Part shown: positions 1-7,745 of the stretch, piece by piece
Layout: each line of letters begins with the position of its first letter
Numbering within the stretch: the first letter of the stretch is position 1
From: Isoptericola halalbus
GTDB lineage: Bacteria; Actinomycetota; Actinomycetes; Actinomycetales; Cellulomonadaceae
NCBI GenBank assembly: GCA_009663185.1
Contig: VJZX01000004.1
Span: forward strand, 162,252 to 226,251
Direction: 5' to 3'
DNA length: 64,000 bases
Notes under the pieces: model-generated
The model's database searches: none
Told to the model about the DNA's origin: nothing
Seen by the model: only the letters and a program-made list of their open reading frames with translations
Position numbers and translations under genes: made by a program

Positions 1-118
1 GAGCCCGTCGCGCACCGGGAGCGGTGGCCGGTGCGGGCGCGGGCCGGTCGCGTGCGATCGGTGTCGGGCGGGCACGGTCCATTCTCGCGCGACGTCACCG
101 GTCCGTAAGGTGGCGTGC

Positions 119-147
119 CTGACAGCCACACCCGGGCACGCCAGACT
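119..147 (+). promoter_or_regulatory. Promoter of the thioredoxin-CcdA operon
   Basis: CTGACA at 119-124 and CAGACT at 142-147 are 17 nt apart, a good match to a housekeeping actinobacterial promoter. The ATG at 154 starts 7 nt after the last base of the -10 box, where transcription should begin, and no Shine-Dalgarno precedes it. The transcript is therefore probably leaderless. Confidence 0.55.
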
Positions 148-153
148 GGGACC

Positions 154-726
154 ATGCGACGACGCTCCCCTCTCCTCGCGGCCGCGACGACGGCGCTGCT
201 CCTGCTCGGCGGCTGCGCCGCCGGCACCTCACAGTCAGGTACCTCCGAGGCGGACACCTCCGCTCCCGCGGCAGACGACGTCGAGGCCTCGGCTCCCCCA
301 GCCACCGACGGCGGCACGCCCGACGTCTACGCGTTCACCGCGACCACGCTCGCGGGCGAGGAGTTCGACGGCGAGTCGCTCGCCGGCTCACCTGCCGTGC
401 TGTGGTTCTGGGCCCCGTGGTGCCCGACGTGCATCATGCAGATCCCCACCGTGACGGGGCTGGCCGAGGAGCACGGTGACGAGGTCGCCGTCGTCGCGGT
501 CGGCGGGCTCGACACCGCGGCCGAGATCTCCGCGATGGCCGAGCGCAACATCCCGCACGTGACCCACCTCGTCGACGACGAGGGCGTCGTGTGGAAGCAC
601 TTCGGGGTCACCGCGCAGAGCACGTTCGCGGTGCTCGACGCCGACGGCCAGGTGGTCCGCGAGGGGAAGATCTCCGACGAGGACCTCATGGCACTCGTAG
701 CAGACCTCGCGTCGGCGGCGGGCTGA
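154..726 (+). CDS. TlpA/thioredoxin-like lipoprotein
   Basis: Secreted, lipid-anchored thiol-disulfide protein of 190 residues. Residues 1-20 form a lipoprotein signal with lipobox LLGGC (Cys21). A Ser/Thr/Ala-rich linker (about 24-55) leads to a thioredoxin fold with the redox motif WCPTC (Cys90 and Cys93). It resembles mycobacterial Mpt53-type and TlpA-type proteins. It stops 6 nt before a CcdA-like gene, so electrons probably reach it from the cytoplasm through CcdA to reduce or oxidise extracytoplasmic thiols. ATG 154 was chosen because it opens the signal peptide; an upstream in-frame start at 115 would bury the signal. The redox direction cannot be told from sequence. Confidence 0.88.
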   Translation: MRRRSPLLAAATTALLLLGGCAAGTSQSGTSEADTSAPAADDVEASAPPATDGGTPDVYAFTATTLAGEEFDGESLAGSPAVLWFWAPWCPTCIMQIPTVTGLAEEHGDEVAVVAVGGLDTAAEISAMAERNIPHVTHLVDDEGVVWKHFGVTAQSTFAVLDADGQVVREGKISDEDLMALVADLASAAG

Positions 727-732
727 CCGGTC

Positions 733-1596
733 GTGCTCGACGACGGCTCACTCGCTCTGGCGCTCGGCGCCGGCGTGATCGCCGCGGTGAACCCGTGCGG
801 GTTCGCGCTGCTGCCCGCCTATCTGGCGACGCTCGTGCGCCCCGACGACGGGCGGGCGAGCGGCATCGCCCGTGCGCTGCGCTCGACGGCGGCGCTCACG
901 TGCGGCTTCGTCGCGGTGTTCGCGGTGTTCGGGCTGGTCGTGGCCCCCGTCGCGGCGTCGGCCCAGCGCTACCTGCCCGCGTTCACGGTCGTGCTCGGTC
1001 TCGTGCTCGCGGCTGCCGGGGCGTGGGTTCTGGCGGGCCGCGCACTGCCCGGGCTGCGGCTGCGGCGGCGCGGCAGCGGGCGTCCGCTCACGGACCGGTT
1101 CTGGTCCGTGGCCGGGTTCGGCGCCGCCTATGCGCTCGCGTCCCTGACCTGCACGATCGCGCCGTTCCTCGCCGTCGTCGTCACCGCCTTCCGGGCGGGA
1201 TCGGTGGGCGAGGGCCTCGTGCTCTTCGTCGCCTACGCGGCCGGGATGGGCCTGCTCGTCGGGTCTGCGGCGGTCGGGGTGGCGCTCGCCGGAGCCGGCG
1301 TGCTCGGTCGGGTCCGGCGGGCGGGCGGGGCGCTGGCGCGCGTGGGCGGGGCGATCCTGCTCGTCGCGGGCGGCTACGTCGCCTGGTACGGGCTGTGGGA
1401 GCTGCGCATCCTTGCTGGCGACGTGGCCGCGGACCCGGTCGTCGAGGCCGCGGCTCGGCTGCAGTCCGCCCTGGCGACCGCGGCGCAGTCGCTCGGGTGG
1501 CCGGGGTTCGTCGCCCTGCTCGGCGCCCTGCTGGTTGCCGCGGGCGTCCGCGCGGTGTGGAGGCATCGCCGTCGAGCAGACATGATGGACCCGTGA
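733..1596 (+). CDS. ccdA: CcdA/DsbD-family membrane thiol transporter
   Basis: Polytopic membrane protein of 287 residues that passes reducing equivalents across the membrane to periplasmic-side thioredoxins. The family signature is visible: NPCGFALLP near the start (Cys22) and a second cysteine in LTCTIAPF (about residue 139), the redox pair of CcdA. There are six or more hydrophobic segments. It starts with GTG 6 nt after the thioredoxin-like lipoprotein, its probable partner, and overlaps the next gene by GTGA, so the three genes form one operon. No other cytochrome c maturation gene is nearby, so a general extracytoplasmic redox role is as likely as haem-protein maturation. Confidence 0.85.
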   Translation: MLDDGSLALALGAGVIAAVNPCGFALLPAYLATLVRPDDGRASGIARALRSTAALTCGFVAVFAVFGLVVAPVAASAQRYLPAFTVVLGLVLAAAGAWVLAGRALPGLRLRRRGSGRPLTDRFWSVAGFGAAYALASLTCTIAPFLAVVVTAFRAGSVGEGLVLFVAYAAGMGLLVGSAAVGVALAGAGVLGRVRRAGGALARVGGAILLVAGGYVAWYGLWELRILAGDVAADPVVEAAARLQSALATAAQSLGWPGFVALLGALLVAAGVRAVWRHRRRADMMDP

Positions 1597-2075
1597 GCCT
1601 CTACGACATCAAGTTCGAGCGCATGGACGGCAGCGTCACGTCCCTGGCGGAATACCGCGACGACGTCGTCCTCGTGGTCAACGTGGCCTCGCGCTGCGGC
1701 CTCACGCCGCAGTACGCGGTGCTCGAGGGGCTGCAGCGCCGGTACGCCGACCGGGGGTTCACCGTGCTCGGCTTCCCGACCAACCAGTTCCTCCAGGAGC
1801 TGTCGACCGACGAGAAGATCGCCGAGTTCTGCTCCGCCACCTATGGCGTGACGTTCCCCGTGCTGTCCAAGATCAAGGTCAACGGTCGCCACGCGCACCC
1901 GCTCTACACGGCGCTGAAGGAGACCTCCGACGCCGACGGCCACTCCGGGCGCATCCGGTGGAACTTCGAGAAGTTCCTCGTCCTGCCCGGCGGTGACGTA
2001 CAGCGGTTCACGCCGCAGACCGAGCCCGACGACCCGGCGATCGTCTCCGTGATCGAGTCCCACCTGCCGAGATAG
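1593..2075 (+). CDS. Glutathione peroxidase family thiol peroxidase
   Basis: Peroxidase of 160 residues that reduces hydroperoxides, in actinobacteria usually with thioredoxin as donor. Family blocks are clear: NVASRCGLTPQY with the peroxidatic Cys, GFPTNQF (Thr where many members have Cys), EFCSATYGVTFPV with a candidate resolving Cys, and WNFEKFLV. GTG 1593 overlaps the ccdA stop (GTGA), which implies translational coupling and a shared thiol-redox task with the two upstream genes. Its TAG stop is supplied by the first unit of the 20-bp repeat at 2066-2125. The start at the coupled GTG gives the normal family length. Confidence 0.88.
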   Translation: MSLYDIKFERMDGSVTSLAEYRDDVVLVVNVASRCGLTPQYAVLEGLQRRYADRGFTVLGFPTNQFLQELSTDEKIAEFCSATYGVTFPVLSKIKVNGRHAHPLYTALKETSDADGHSGRIRWNFEKFLVLPGGDVQRFTPQTEPDDPAIVSVIESHLPR

Positions 2076-2125
2076 CGCGTTTCACGCCGAAGTAGCGCGT
2101 TCTGCGCCGAGGTAGCACGACTCAC
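2066..2125 (+). repeat. Three tandem 20-bp GAGGTAG-type repeat units
   Basis: Three consecutive 20-nt units begin at 2066, 2086 and 2106, each of the form GCCGA-R/A-R-TAGCRCG plus a variable tail. The first unit carries the TAG stop of the peroxidase gene and the last runs to the stop of the convergent MarR gene. The same core occurs after rpoC (40542-40620) and at the end of the adenosine-deaminase-like gene (63517-63596). Confidence 0.75.
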
Positions 2126-2640
2126 CTCGCCTGCAACGAGCCCAGGAGCGTCTCGAGCGACCGTGCCAGCCGCGCCCGTTCGTCGTGGTGGAGCGCGGTG
2201 AGCAGCCCTTCTTCGTGCAGGAGCAGCTGGCGCACGACCCGTTCGATCGTCGTATGGCCCGCGCGCGTGAGCGTCACGGCGACGGCGCGGGGCCAGGCGT
2301 CGGAGGCCGCACGCGTCACCAGCCCCGCCCGTTCGGCGCGCGCGACGCGCTGCGAGATCGCGCCCGCCGTGACGAGACACTCCGTCGCGAGCTCGCGCGT
2401 CGTGAGCGTCCAGGGCTCTCCGGCCCGGCGCAGCGTGCTGAGCAGGTCGAGCGTCGCGGCGTCGACGCCGAGGCGGACGAGCGTGCGGCGGCGCTCGTCG
2501 GCGAGCAGCTTTGCCACGCGCCACAGCGGCGTGATCACGCCGATGGACGCCGTCGGCGCGCCGGGCAGCTCGCGCTCCCAGGCAGCCGCGATGTCGGCGG
2601 CTGCGATCGTGGCGACATCGTCGAGCGGGTGGTTGGGCAA
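2122..2640 (-). CDS. MarR-family transcriptional regulator
   Basis: Winged-helix repressor-like protein of 172 residues. The central part (about 70-120) has the MarR helix-turn-helix and wing: TTRELATECLVTAGAISQRV, then LTRAGH. The family binds palindromes as dimers and often responds to small phenolic ligands. The start is TTG at 2640, because GAGGAGG lies a few nt upstream and no better start exists. It is transcribed away from the SDR gene at 2687, and a perfect palindrome lies in the 46-nt gap, so it probably controls both itself and the SDR. The ligand is unknown. Confidence 0.85.
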   Translation of the reverse strand: MPNHPLDDVATIAAADIAAAWERELPGAPTASIGVITPLWRVAKLLADERRRTLVRLGVDAATLDLLSTLRRAGEPWTLTTRELATECLVTAGAISQRVARAERAGLVTRAASDAWPRAVAVTLTRAGHTTIERVVRQLLLHEEGLLTALHHDERARLARSLETLLGSLQAR

Positions 2641-2652
2641 CGGATCCTCCTC

Positions 2653-2672
2653 TATGTTTAGGACTAAACATA
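2653..2672. promoter_or_regulatory. Perfect 9-bp palindrome, probable MarR operator
   Basis: TATGTTTAG and CTAAACATA form a perfect inverted repeat with a 2-nt centre (GA). It is the only AT-rich stretch in the neighbourhood and lies between the divergent MarR and SDR genes, 12 nt from the TTG of one and 14 nt from the GTG of the other. The shape and position suit a MarR dimer site. Confidence 0.65.
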
Positions 2673-2686
2673 CGGAGGAGGAACTC

Positions 2687-3412
2687 GTGGCGCGAACAGT
2701 GCTCATCACCGGCGGGTCGGGCGGGATCGGCCGCTGCGTCGCACGTCGCTTCGTCGACGGCGGCGACGCCGTCACCATCACGGGCCGACGCAGCGAGCCG
2801 CTCGCGGACGCCGCGCGCCAGACAGGTGCCCGCGCGGCACGGTGCGACGTCTCTCGACCAAGTGACGTCGAGCAGCTGATGGGGGACGTCGGTCCGATCG
2901 ACGTGCTCGTCGCTCTCGCCGGCGGGAACACCGACTTCGACGTCCCACCCGGCGGGGCCGACGACTCCCTCGAGCAGCTCGCCGGCGCGTGGTCCGCGAA
3001 CCTCGAGGCCAACCTGCTCAGCACCGTGCTCGTCGTCACGGCAGCTCTGCGCGAGATGCCCGACGGCGGCGCAATCGTCACCGTCGGCTCGATCGGTGCC
3101 GAGCACGCCGGGACGTCCTACGGCGTCGCCAAGGCCGCCGTCCAGGCGTGGACCGCCGGGCTCTCGGCCCAGGTGGGCAAGAGAGGCATCTCGGCGAACT
3201 GCATCGCGCCCGGCTACGTCGAGGACACCGGCTACTTCAAGGGCAGGCTGACCGACGAGCGCCGCGAGCGCCTCGTGGACGCCACGCACGACAAGCGCGC
3301 GGGCAGGCCCGACGACGTCGCCGGGCTTGTCGAGTTTCTCGCCTCACCCGGCGCCCGGCACGTCACGGGCCAGACGCTGCACGTGAACGGTGGCGCCTTC
3401 ACGACGCGCTGA
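2687..3412 (+). CDS. SDR-family NAD(P)-dependent oxidoreductase
   Basis: Classical short-chain dehydrogenase/reductase of 241 residues. The N-terminal Rossmann motif is TGGSGGIG (8-15), the substrate-side NAG block is replaced by LAGG, and the catalytic set Ser135, Tyr145 and Lys149 is in SIGAEHAGTSYGVAK. The end HVTGQTLHVNGG is typical of FabG-like members. GTG 2687 follows GGAGGAGG. It is divergent from the MarR gene and probably its target, so a role in handling a MarR-sensed compound is likely. The substrate is not known. Its 3' end overlaps the convergent nnr gene by 14 bp. Confidence 0.88.
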   Translation: MARTVLITGGSGGIGRCVARRFVDGGDAVTITGRRSEPLADAARQTGARAARCDVSRPSDVEQLMGDVGPIDVLVALAGGNTDFDVPPGGADDSLEQLAGAWSANLEANLLSTVLVVTAALREMPDGGAIVTVGSIGAEHAGTSYGVAKAAVQAWTAGLSAQVGKRGISANCIAPGYVEDTGYFKGRLTDERRERLVDATHDKRAGRPDDVAGLVEFLASPGARHVTGQTLHVNGGAFTTR

Positions 3413-4982
3413 CGCCTCGCCCCGGCTCACGGTCCCGACCGTCACCCGGCGCGAGCAGCTCCGCGACGACCGCGGGCACGGCCTCCGCGACGTCGAGCGC
3501 CGCGACGGGTCCGCCGCAGGCGGCCCGCTCCCCCGCGAGCCCGTGCACCAACGCCGCCGCCGCGGCGATCTCGGCCGCGAGCGCCGGACGCTCGACGACC
3601 TCGCCGGACCGCGCCGCGAGCATCGCGGCGAGCAGCCCCGCGAGCACGTCGCCCGCACCGGCCGTGGCGAGCCACCCCGGCGCGCTCGCCTGGGAATATG
3701 CCGCATCCGACCCGACGACGACGGTCACTGCGCCCTTGAGGAGCACGGTCGCCCCGGTCAGATCGTGGGCGCTCCGCGCCCAACGCAGCGGCTCGGCCTC
3801 GACGGCGGCACGATCGACGTCCTCGCCGCGCGCGTGCAGCAGCGTCGCGAGCTCGCCGGCGTGAGGCGTGAGCACGAACCACGGCGGCGAGCTCGTCTCG
3901 AGCACGCCGAGCCCGCCGGCGTCGACGACGGCGGGCACGGTGCGCTCGGGCGACCGCGCTCGCCGGCCGCTCGCCTCCACGAGCGCCTCGCGCGCGCGCG
4001 CGTGCTGCCCGTCGTCGGCCCCGCTCTCGGCGACCTCGAGCCCTGCCGGAACGCCGGAGCCCAGCGCCCACGCCTGCACCCGCCCTGCGGCCCTCACCAC
4101 CTCGGGCCGCGCGCCGAGCACCGCCCGACCGACCGTCGGCGGCCCGACGTACCGCACCATCCCCGCCCCGGCGCGCACGGCCGCCGACGCGGCGAGCACC
4201 GCCGCGCCCGGGTAGGTCGACGTCCCCGCGACGAGCCCGACGACGCCCCGCGTGTACTTGTGGTCTGCCGGTCCCGGCACGGGCCACGAGCGCGCCACGT
4301 CGGCCGCCTCCAGCCGCCGCAGCACCGGCTCGCCGCCGAACGTCAGCCCGAGGTCGACGACGGTCAGCTCGCCGACCAGTCCTGCCGCCGGCGGCAGCAG
4401 GAGCCCCGGTTTCGCGGCTCCGAACGTCACCGTCCGGTCCGCGCGCAGCACGGGCCCGGGCACCGCGCCGTCGTCGACGCCGATGCCGGACGGCAGGTCG
4501 ACGGCGACGACCCACGGTCGTCGCCGGCTCGACAACGCCACGACAAGGTCGGCGGCGAGCCCACGCAGGGCACCGCGAGCGCCGATGCCGAGGAGCCCGT
4601 CGAGCACGACGTCGCAGCGCGCCACCTCGTCTGCCAAGACACCGACCCGCTGCGGCGAGGCATGCAGCTCGACGACGGTCCCGCCCGCCGTACGCAGCGC
4701 CGAGAGCCCTCCGGCGTGCGCCCGCTCGGACGTGAGGACCGCCGTCACTCCGACGCCTCGTCGGGCCAGGTAGGCACCGGCGTGCAGCGCGTCTCCGCCG
4801 TTGTTCCCGGCCCCCACGAGCAGCGCGGCACGAGCGCCGCGCACGGACCGCCGTCGGGCACGAAGATCCCGCAGGACCTGCGTCGCGAGGGCGAACGAGG
4901 CCCGTTCCATGAGCGGGACCCCGGCCGCGAGCAGCGGCTCCTCGGCGGCGCGGACGTCGGCGGCTGACCAAGCCTCGATCAT
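3399..4982 (-). CDS. nnr: Bifunctional NAD(P)H-hydrate epimerase / ADP-dependent dehydratase
   Basis: Metabolite-repair enzyme of 527 residues that epimerises and dehydrates NAD(P)HX, the damaged form of NAD(P)H. The N-terminal half (about 1-215, YjeF_N) has VGAGNNGGDALHAGAYLARRG and VDLPSGI. The C-terminal half is the ribokinase-like dehydratase (YjeF_C), with PHAGE near 380 and the catalytic-region motif AGAGDVLAG near 460. ATG 4982 (MIEAWSAADVRAAE) matches the family start. TATGTT at 4989-4994 ends 6 nt before it, so it is probably leaderless. Upstream in-frame residues look non-coding. It is divergent from the LLM gene. Confidence 0.92.
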   Translation of the reverse strand: MIEAWSAADVRAAEEPLLAAGVPLMERASFALATQVLRDLRARRRSVRGARAALLVGAGNNGGDALHAGAYLARRGVGVTAVLTSERAHAGGLSALRTAGGTVVELHASPQRVGVLADEVARCDVVLDGLLGIGARGALRGLAADLVVALSSRRRPWVVAVDLPSGIGVDDGAVPGPVLRADRTVTFGAAKPGLLLPPAAGLVGELTVVDLGLTFGGEPVLRRLEAADVARSWPVPGPADHKYTRGVVGLVAGTSTYPGAAVLAASAAVRAGAGMVRYVGPPTVGRAVLGARPEVVRAAGRVQAWALGSGVPAGLEVAESGADDGQHARAREALVEASGRRARSPERTVPAVVDAGGLGVLETSSPPWFVLTPHAGELATLLHARGEDVDRAAVEAEPLRWARSAHDLTGATVLLKGAVTVVVGSDAAYSQASAPGWLATAGAGDVLAGLLAAMLAARSGEVVERPALAAEIAAAAALVHGLAGERAACGGPVAALDVAEAVPAVVAELLAPGDGRDREPGRGVSAS

Positions 4983-5062
4983 GCGTCGAACATACGCCGG
5001 ACGGGTGCCACGACGAGCGGAGACGCTCGGCGTGCCGTACCCGACGGGCATAGGCTCGGGCC

Positions 5063-6118
5063 ATGCGATTCGGACTCTTCATCCCGCAGGGCTGGCGGCA
5101 CTCGCTCACCGACGTCCCGCCGGAGCAGCACTGGGAGACGATGCTGTCTCTCCTCCACTACGCCGACAACGCCGCGGCCGGCGAGGCGATCCCCGGTGGC
5201 GAGTTCGCCTGGGAGAGCGTCTGGGTGTACGACCACTTCCACACGGTCCCGGTGCCGAACCCCGAGGCGACGCACGAGGCGTGGTCGCTCATGGCCGCGT
5301 TCGCGGCGGCGTCGCAGCGTGTGCGCCTCGGTCAGATGTGCACGTGCATGTCGTACCGGCAGCCGACGTACCTGGCGAAGGTCGCCGCGACGGTCGACGT
5401 CATCTCGGGCGGGCGCCTCGAGATGGGCATCGGCGCCGGCTGGTACGAGCACGAGTGGCGCGCCTACGGCTACGGCTTTCCGAGCGCGGGCGAGCGCATC
5501 CGCGCGCTCGACGAGGGCGTGCAGATCATGACGAACATGTGGCGCACAGGGAACTCGGGCACGTTCGAGGGCAAGCGGTACCAGGTCGACGGCGCCCTGT
5601 GCTACCCGCAGCCGCTGCAAGAGCTCCCGATCGGCGACGACGGCGCCCGGGTCCCGAGCATCCCGCTGTGGATCGCGGGCGGTGGCGAGCGGAAGACTCT
5701 GCGCATCGCGGCGCAGCACGCCCAGTACACCAACTTCGCGGGCGACCCCGAGACCTTCTCGCACAAGTCGCAGATCCTGGAGCAGCACTGCAAGGACGTC
5801 GGCACCGACTTCGGCGCGATCACCCGCACCGCCGACTACAACGTCGTGATCGGCGAGAACGAGGCCGAGGTCGAGGACCGCCTCGCGTGGATCGAGTCCC
5901 ACTTCGGCAAGCACTCCCCGAACGATGCGGGCGAGCGCGAGGTGCACAACTGGCGCAACGGTCCGCTCGTCGGTACGCCGGAGAAGATCGTCGATACGCT
6001 GCAGGACCTCAAGGCCCGCGGGATGACGTACGCGATCGCGTACTTCCCCAACGCCGTGGCCGACCGCGACCAGATCGAGCTCTTCCAGCGCCAGGTCATC
6101 CCGGAGCTGCAGGACTGA
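5063..6118 (+). CDS. LLM-class (luciferase-like) F420-dependent oxidoreductase
   Basis: TIM-barrel flavin/F420 oxidoreductase of 351 residues. Family features are the start FGLFIPQGWR, WVYDHFHTVP, RLGQMCTCMSYRQPTYLAKVAATVD, then GRLEMGIGAGWYEHEWRAYGYGFP and PLWIAGGGERKTLRIAA. Members of this subgroup in actinobacteria commonly use coenzyme F420; the substrate is not predictable. TAGGCT at 5051-5056 lies 6 nt before the ATG with no Shine-Dalgarno, suggesting a leaderless transcript. It stands alone between the nnr and acpS genes. Confidence 0.87.
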   Translation: MRFGLFIPQGWRHSLTDVPPEQHWETMLSLLHYADNAAAGEAIPGGEFAWESVWVYDHFHTVPVPNPEATHEAWSLMAAFAAASQRVRLGQMCTCMSYRQPTYLAKVAATVDVISGGRLEMGIGAGWYEHEWRAYGYGFPSAGERIRALDEGVQIMTNMWRTGNSGTFEGKRYQVDGALCYPQPLQELPIGDDGARVPSIPLWIAGGGERKTLRIAAQHAQYTNFAGDPETFSHKSQILEQHCKDVGTDFGAITRTADYNVVIGENEAEVEDRLAWIESHFGKHSPNDAGEREVHNWRNGPLVGTPEKIVDTLQDLKARGMTYAIAYFPNAVADRDQIELFQRQVIPELQD

Positions 6119-6128
6119 GACGCGGGCC

Positions 6129-6479
6129 TTACCCCTCGGCCACCACCATGGCCGAGGCGATACCGGCGTCGTGCGAGATCGACAGGTGCAGCGTCTTGAC
6201 GCCGAGCTCGTCGGCGCGCGCCTGGACGGTGCCGCGGAGCTCGACCTCGGGCGGTCCGCCGACGACGCGGCGGACCGTCGCGTCGTGCCAGTGCATGTTC
6301 CCCGGCGCCCCGAACGCCTTGGCGATGGCCTCCTTGGCGGCGAACCGTGCGGCCAGGGACGACGCCGGGAGCTCCCGCTCCTCGGCGGTGAACAGCTTCT
6401 CGCGCAGCCGGGGCGTCCGCTCGAGCGTCTCCATGAACCGTTCGACGTCGACCACGTCGATGCCCACGCCGATGATCAT
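6129..6479 (-). CDS. acpS: Holo-[acyl-carrier-protein] synthase
   Basis: Transfers 4'-phosphopantetheine from CoA to a serine of acyl carrier protein, activating fatty-acid synthesis. The 116 residues have the two AcpS motifs: [12 protein letters not shown] at the N-terminus (Mg-binding Asp8) and [13 protein letters not shown] at about 45-57, then [15 protein letters not shown] near the end. The length is normal. TACAGT at 6486-6491 ends 6 nt before the ATG, so it is probably leaderless. It is convergent with the LLM gene, 10 nt away. Confidence 0.94.
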   Translation of the reverse strand: MIIGVGIDVVDVERFMETLERTPRLREKLFTAEERELPASSLAARFAAKEAIAKAFGAPGNMHWHDATVRRVVGGPPEVELRGTVQARADELGVKTLHLSISHDAGIASAMVVAEG

Positions 6480-6536
6480 GCGCCCACTGTAGGCGGCGCC
6501 TCTCGCGTGTCGGCAGCGCAGGCTAGGTTCGACGCC

Positions 6537-7361
6537 GTGTTCATCGAGGCTGCGGGTGTCCAGGTGCACTACGTCGAGCGCGGTGCTGGGCCAGGTTCGC
6601 CCACCGCCGTGCTGCTGCACGGCTTCCCGGTCGATCACCGGATCATGCTCGACGCGTTCGAGGCGGTCTTCGCCGGTCGCACCGGTTGGCGCCGGCTCTA
6701 CCTCGACCTCCCGGGGATGGGACGAACCCGGGCACCGCACTGGCTCGCGTCCACCGACGACGTCTTCCGGGTCGTGCGTGCGGCGATCGACGTCCTGGTC
6801 CCCGGGCCGTACGTGGCCGTGGGCGAGTCCTACGGCGGCTACCTCGCGCGCGGCCTGGCGGCTGCCGAGCCTGAGCGCGTGCGCGGTCTCGCCCTGCTGT
6901 GCCCCATGGTCGTGGCCGAGCACGCCGACCGCGACGTGCCGCCGCACCGGGTGCTGGTGCGGGAGCCCGCGCTCGTGCACGAGGTCGGGGTGGCTGCCCT
7001 CGACGCGGACGAGGTCGGGGTGGTTCAGACCCGCGAGACCTGGCGACGCACGCTGGCCGAGGTCGAGCCCGGCCTCGACACGGCGGACCGTGCCGCGACG
7101 GCGCGGATCCGCGAGGCCTGGGCGGGCACGTTCGCGCTCGAGCCGTCCAGCCCGTACGAGCACCCGGCACTGGTGCTCACCGGCCGTCAGGACACCTCGA
7201 CCGGCTACCGCGACACCTGGCGCGTGCTCGAGTCCTACCCGCGTGCGACCTTCGCGGTCCTCGACCGGGCCGGCCACAACCTCCAGATCGAGCAGCCGGC
7301 GCTCTTCGAGGCAATCGTCAGGGAATGGCTCGACCGGGTCGAGGAGACCGCTCAGGTCTGA
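6537..7361 (+). CDS. Alpha/beta-fold hydrolase
   Basis: Soluble hydrolase of 274 residues. The fold markers are [10 protein letters not shown] (oxyanion region), the nucleophile elbow GESYGG, an acid region in [15 protein letters not shown] and the catalytic His in [12 protein letters not shown]. It resembles proline iminopeptidase or esterase-type members; the substrate is unknown. GTG 6537 is chosen because TAGGTT at 6524-6529 ends 7 nt before it; an upstream GTG at 6507 is possible. It is divergent from acpS and its 3' end overlaps the convergent MazG-like gene by 10 bp. Confidence 0.83.
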   Translation: MFIEAAGVQVHYVERGAGPGSPTAVLLHGFPVDHRIMLDAFEAVFAGRTGWRRLYLDLPGMGRTRAPHWLASTDDVFRVVRAAIDVLVPGPYVAVGESYGGYLARGLAAAEPERVRGLALLCPMVVAEHADRDVPPHRVLVREPALVHEVGVAALDADEVGVVQTRETWRRTLAEVEPGLDTADRAATARIREAWAGTFALEPSSPYEHPALVLTGRQDTSTGYRDTWRVLESYPRATFAVLDRAGHNLQIEQPALFEAIVREWLDRVEETAQV

Positions 7362-7699
7362 GCGCGCACGCCCATCTCGTCCTGCGGCTCGACGAGGTGC
7401 CGCCAGCGGAACCACTTGCGCTCGAGCTCGGTCTCGAGGTCGACGTCGAACCGCCGCGCGACGAGCAGCAGCTGGGCAAGCACGTCGGCGAGCTCGGAGC
7501 GGAACGCCGCCGCGACCTCATCGGGGTCGGCGCCACGGTCGCGGGAACGGCCCGACGCCGCGAGGTAGGCCTGCGTGAGCTCACCGACCTCCTCGTGCAG
7601 CTTGAGCACGAGCCAGTCGTCCGTGCGCTCGACGCCGAACAGGCGCCCGTAGGCGCGCGAGATGATCTCAACCTCGTCGGCGAGGTCCTTCAGCTCCAT
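7352..7699 (-). CDS. MazG-like nucleotide pyrophosphohydrolase
   Basis: All-alpha NTP pyrophosphohydrolase-like protein of 115 residues. The metal-binding pattern of the MazG/dUTPase superfamily is present: [13 protein letters not shown] (the EExxE block) at about 33-45 and [11 protein letters not shown] (ExxxD) at about 70-80. Such enzymes hydrolyse non-canonical or excess NTPs. CAGGAT at 7706-7711 lies 6 nt before the ATG, so it is probably leaderless. The substrate specificity is not visible. Confidence 0.8.
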   Translation of the reverse strand: MELKDLADEVEIISRAYGRLFGVERTDDWLVLKLHEEVGELTQAYLAASGRSRDRGADPDEVAAAFRSELADVLAQLLLVARRFDVDLETELERKWFRWRHLVEPQDEMGVRAQT

Positions 7700-7745
7700 G
7701 CGCCGATCCTGCCCCGGACCACGGACAGAGGCACGGCCGGACGCC

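Noticed and set aside
1..118. Possible gene at the left edge
   Set aside because: No frame shows a recognisable protein, ribosome site or end of a known family; I see only GC-rich spacer.
1904..3289. Long minus-strand frame joining the peroxidase, MarR and SDR regions
   Set aside because: Only 2122-2640, in another frame, gives a conserved MarR protein with a ribosome site; the rest is an artefact of high GC.
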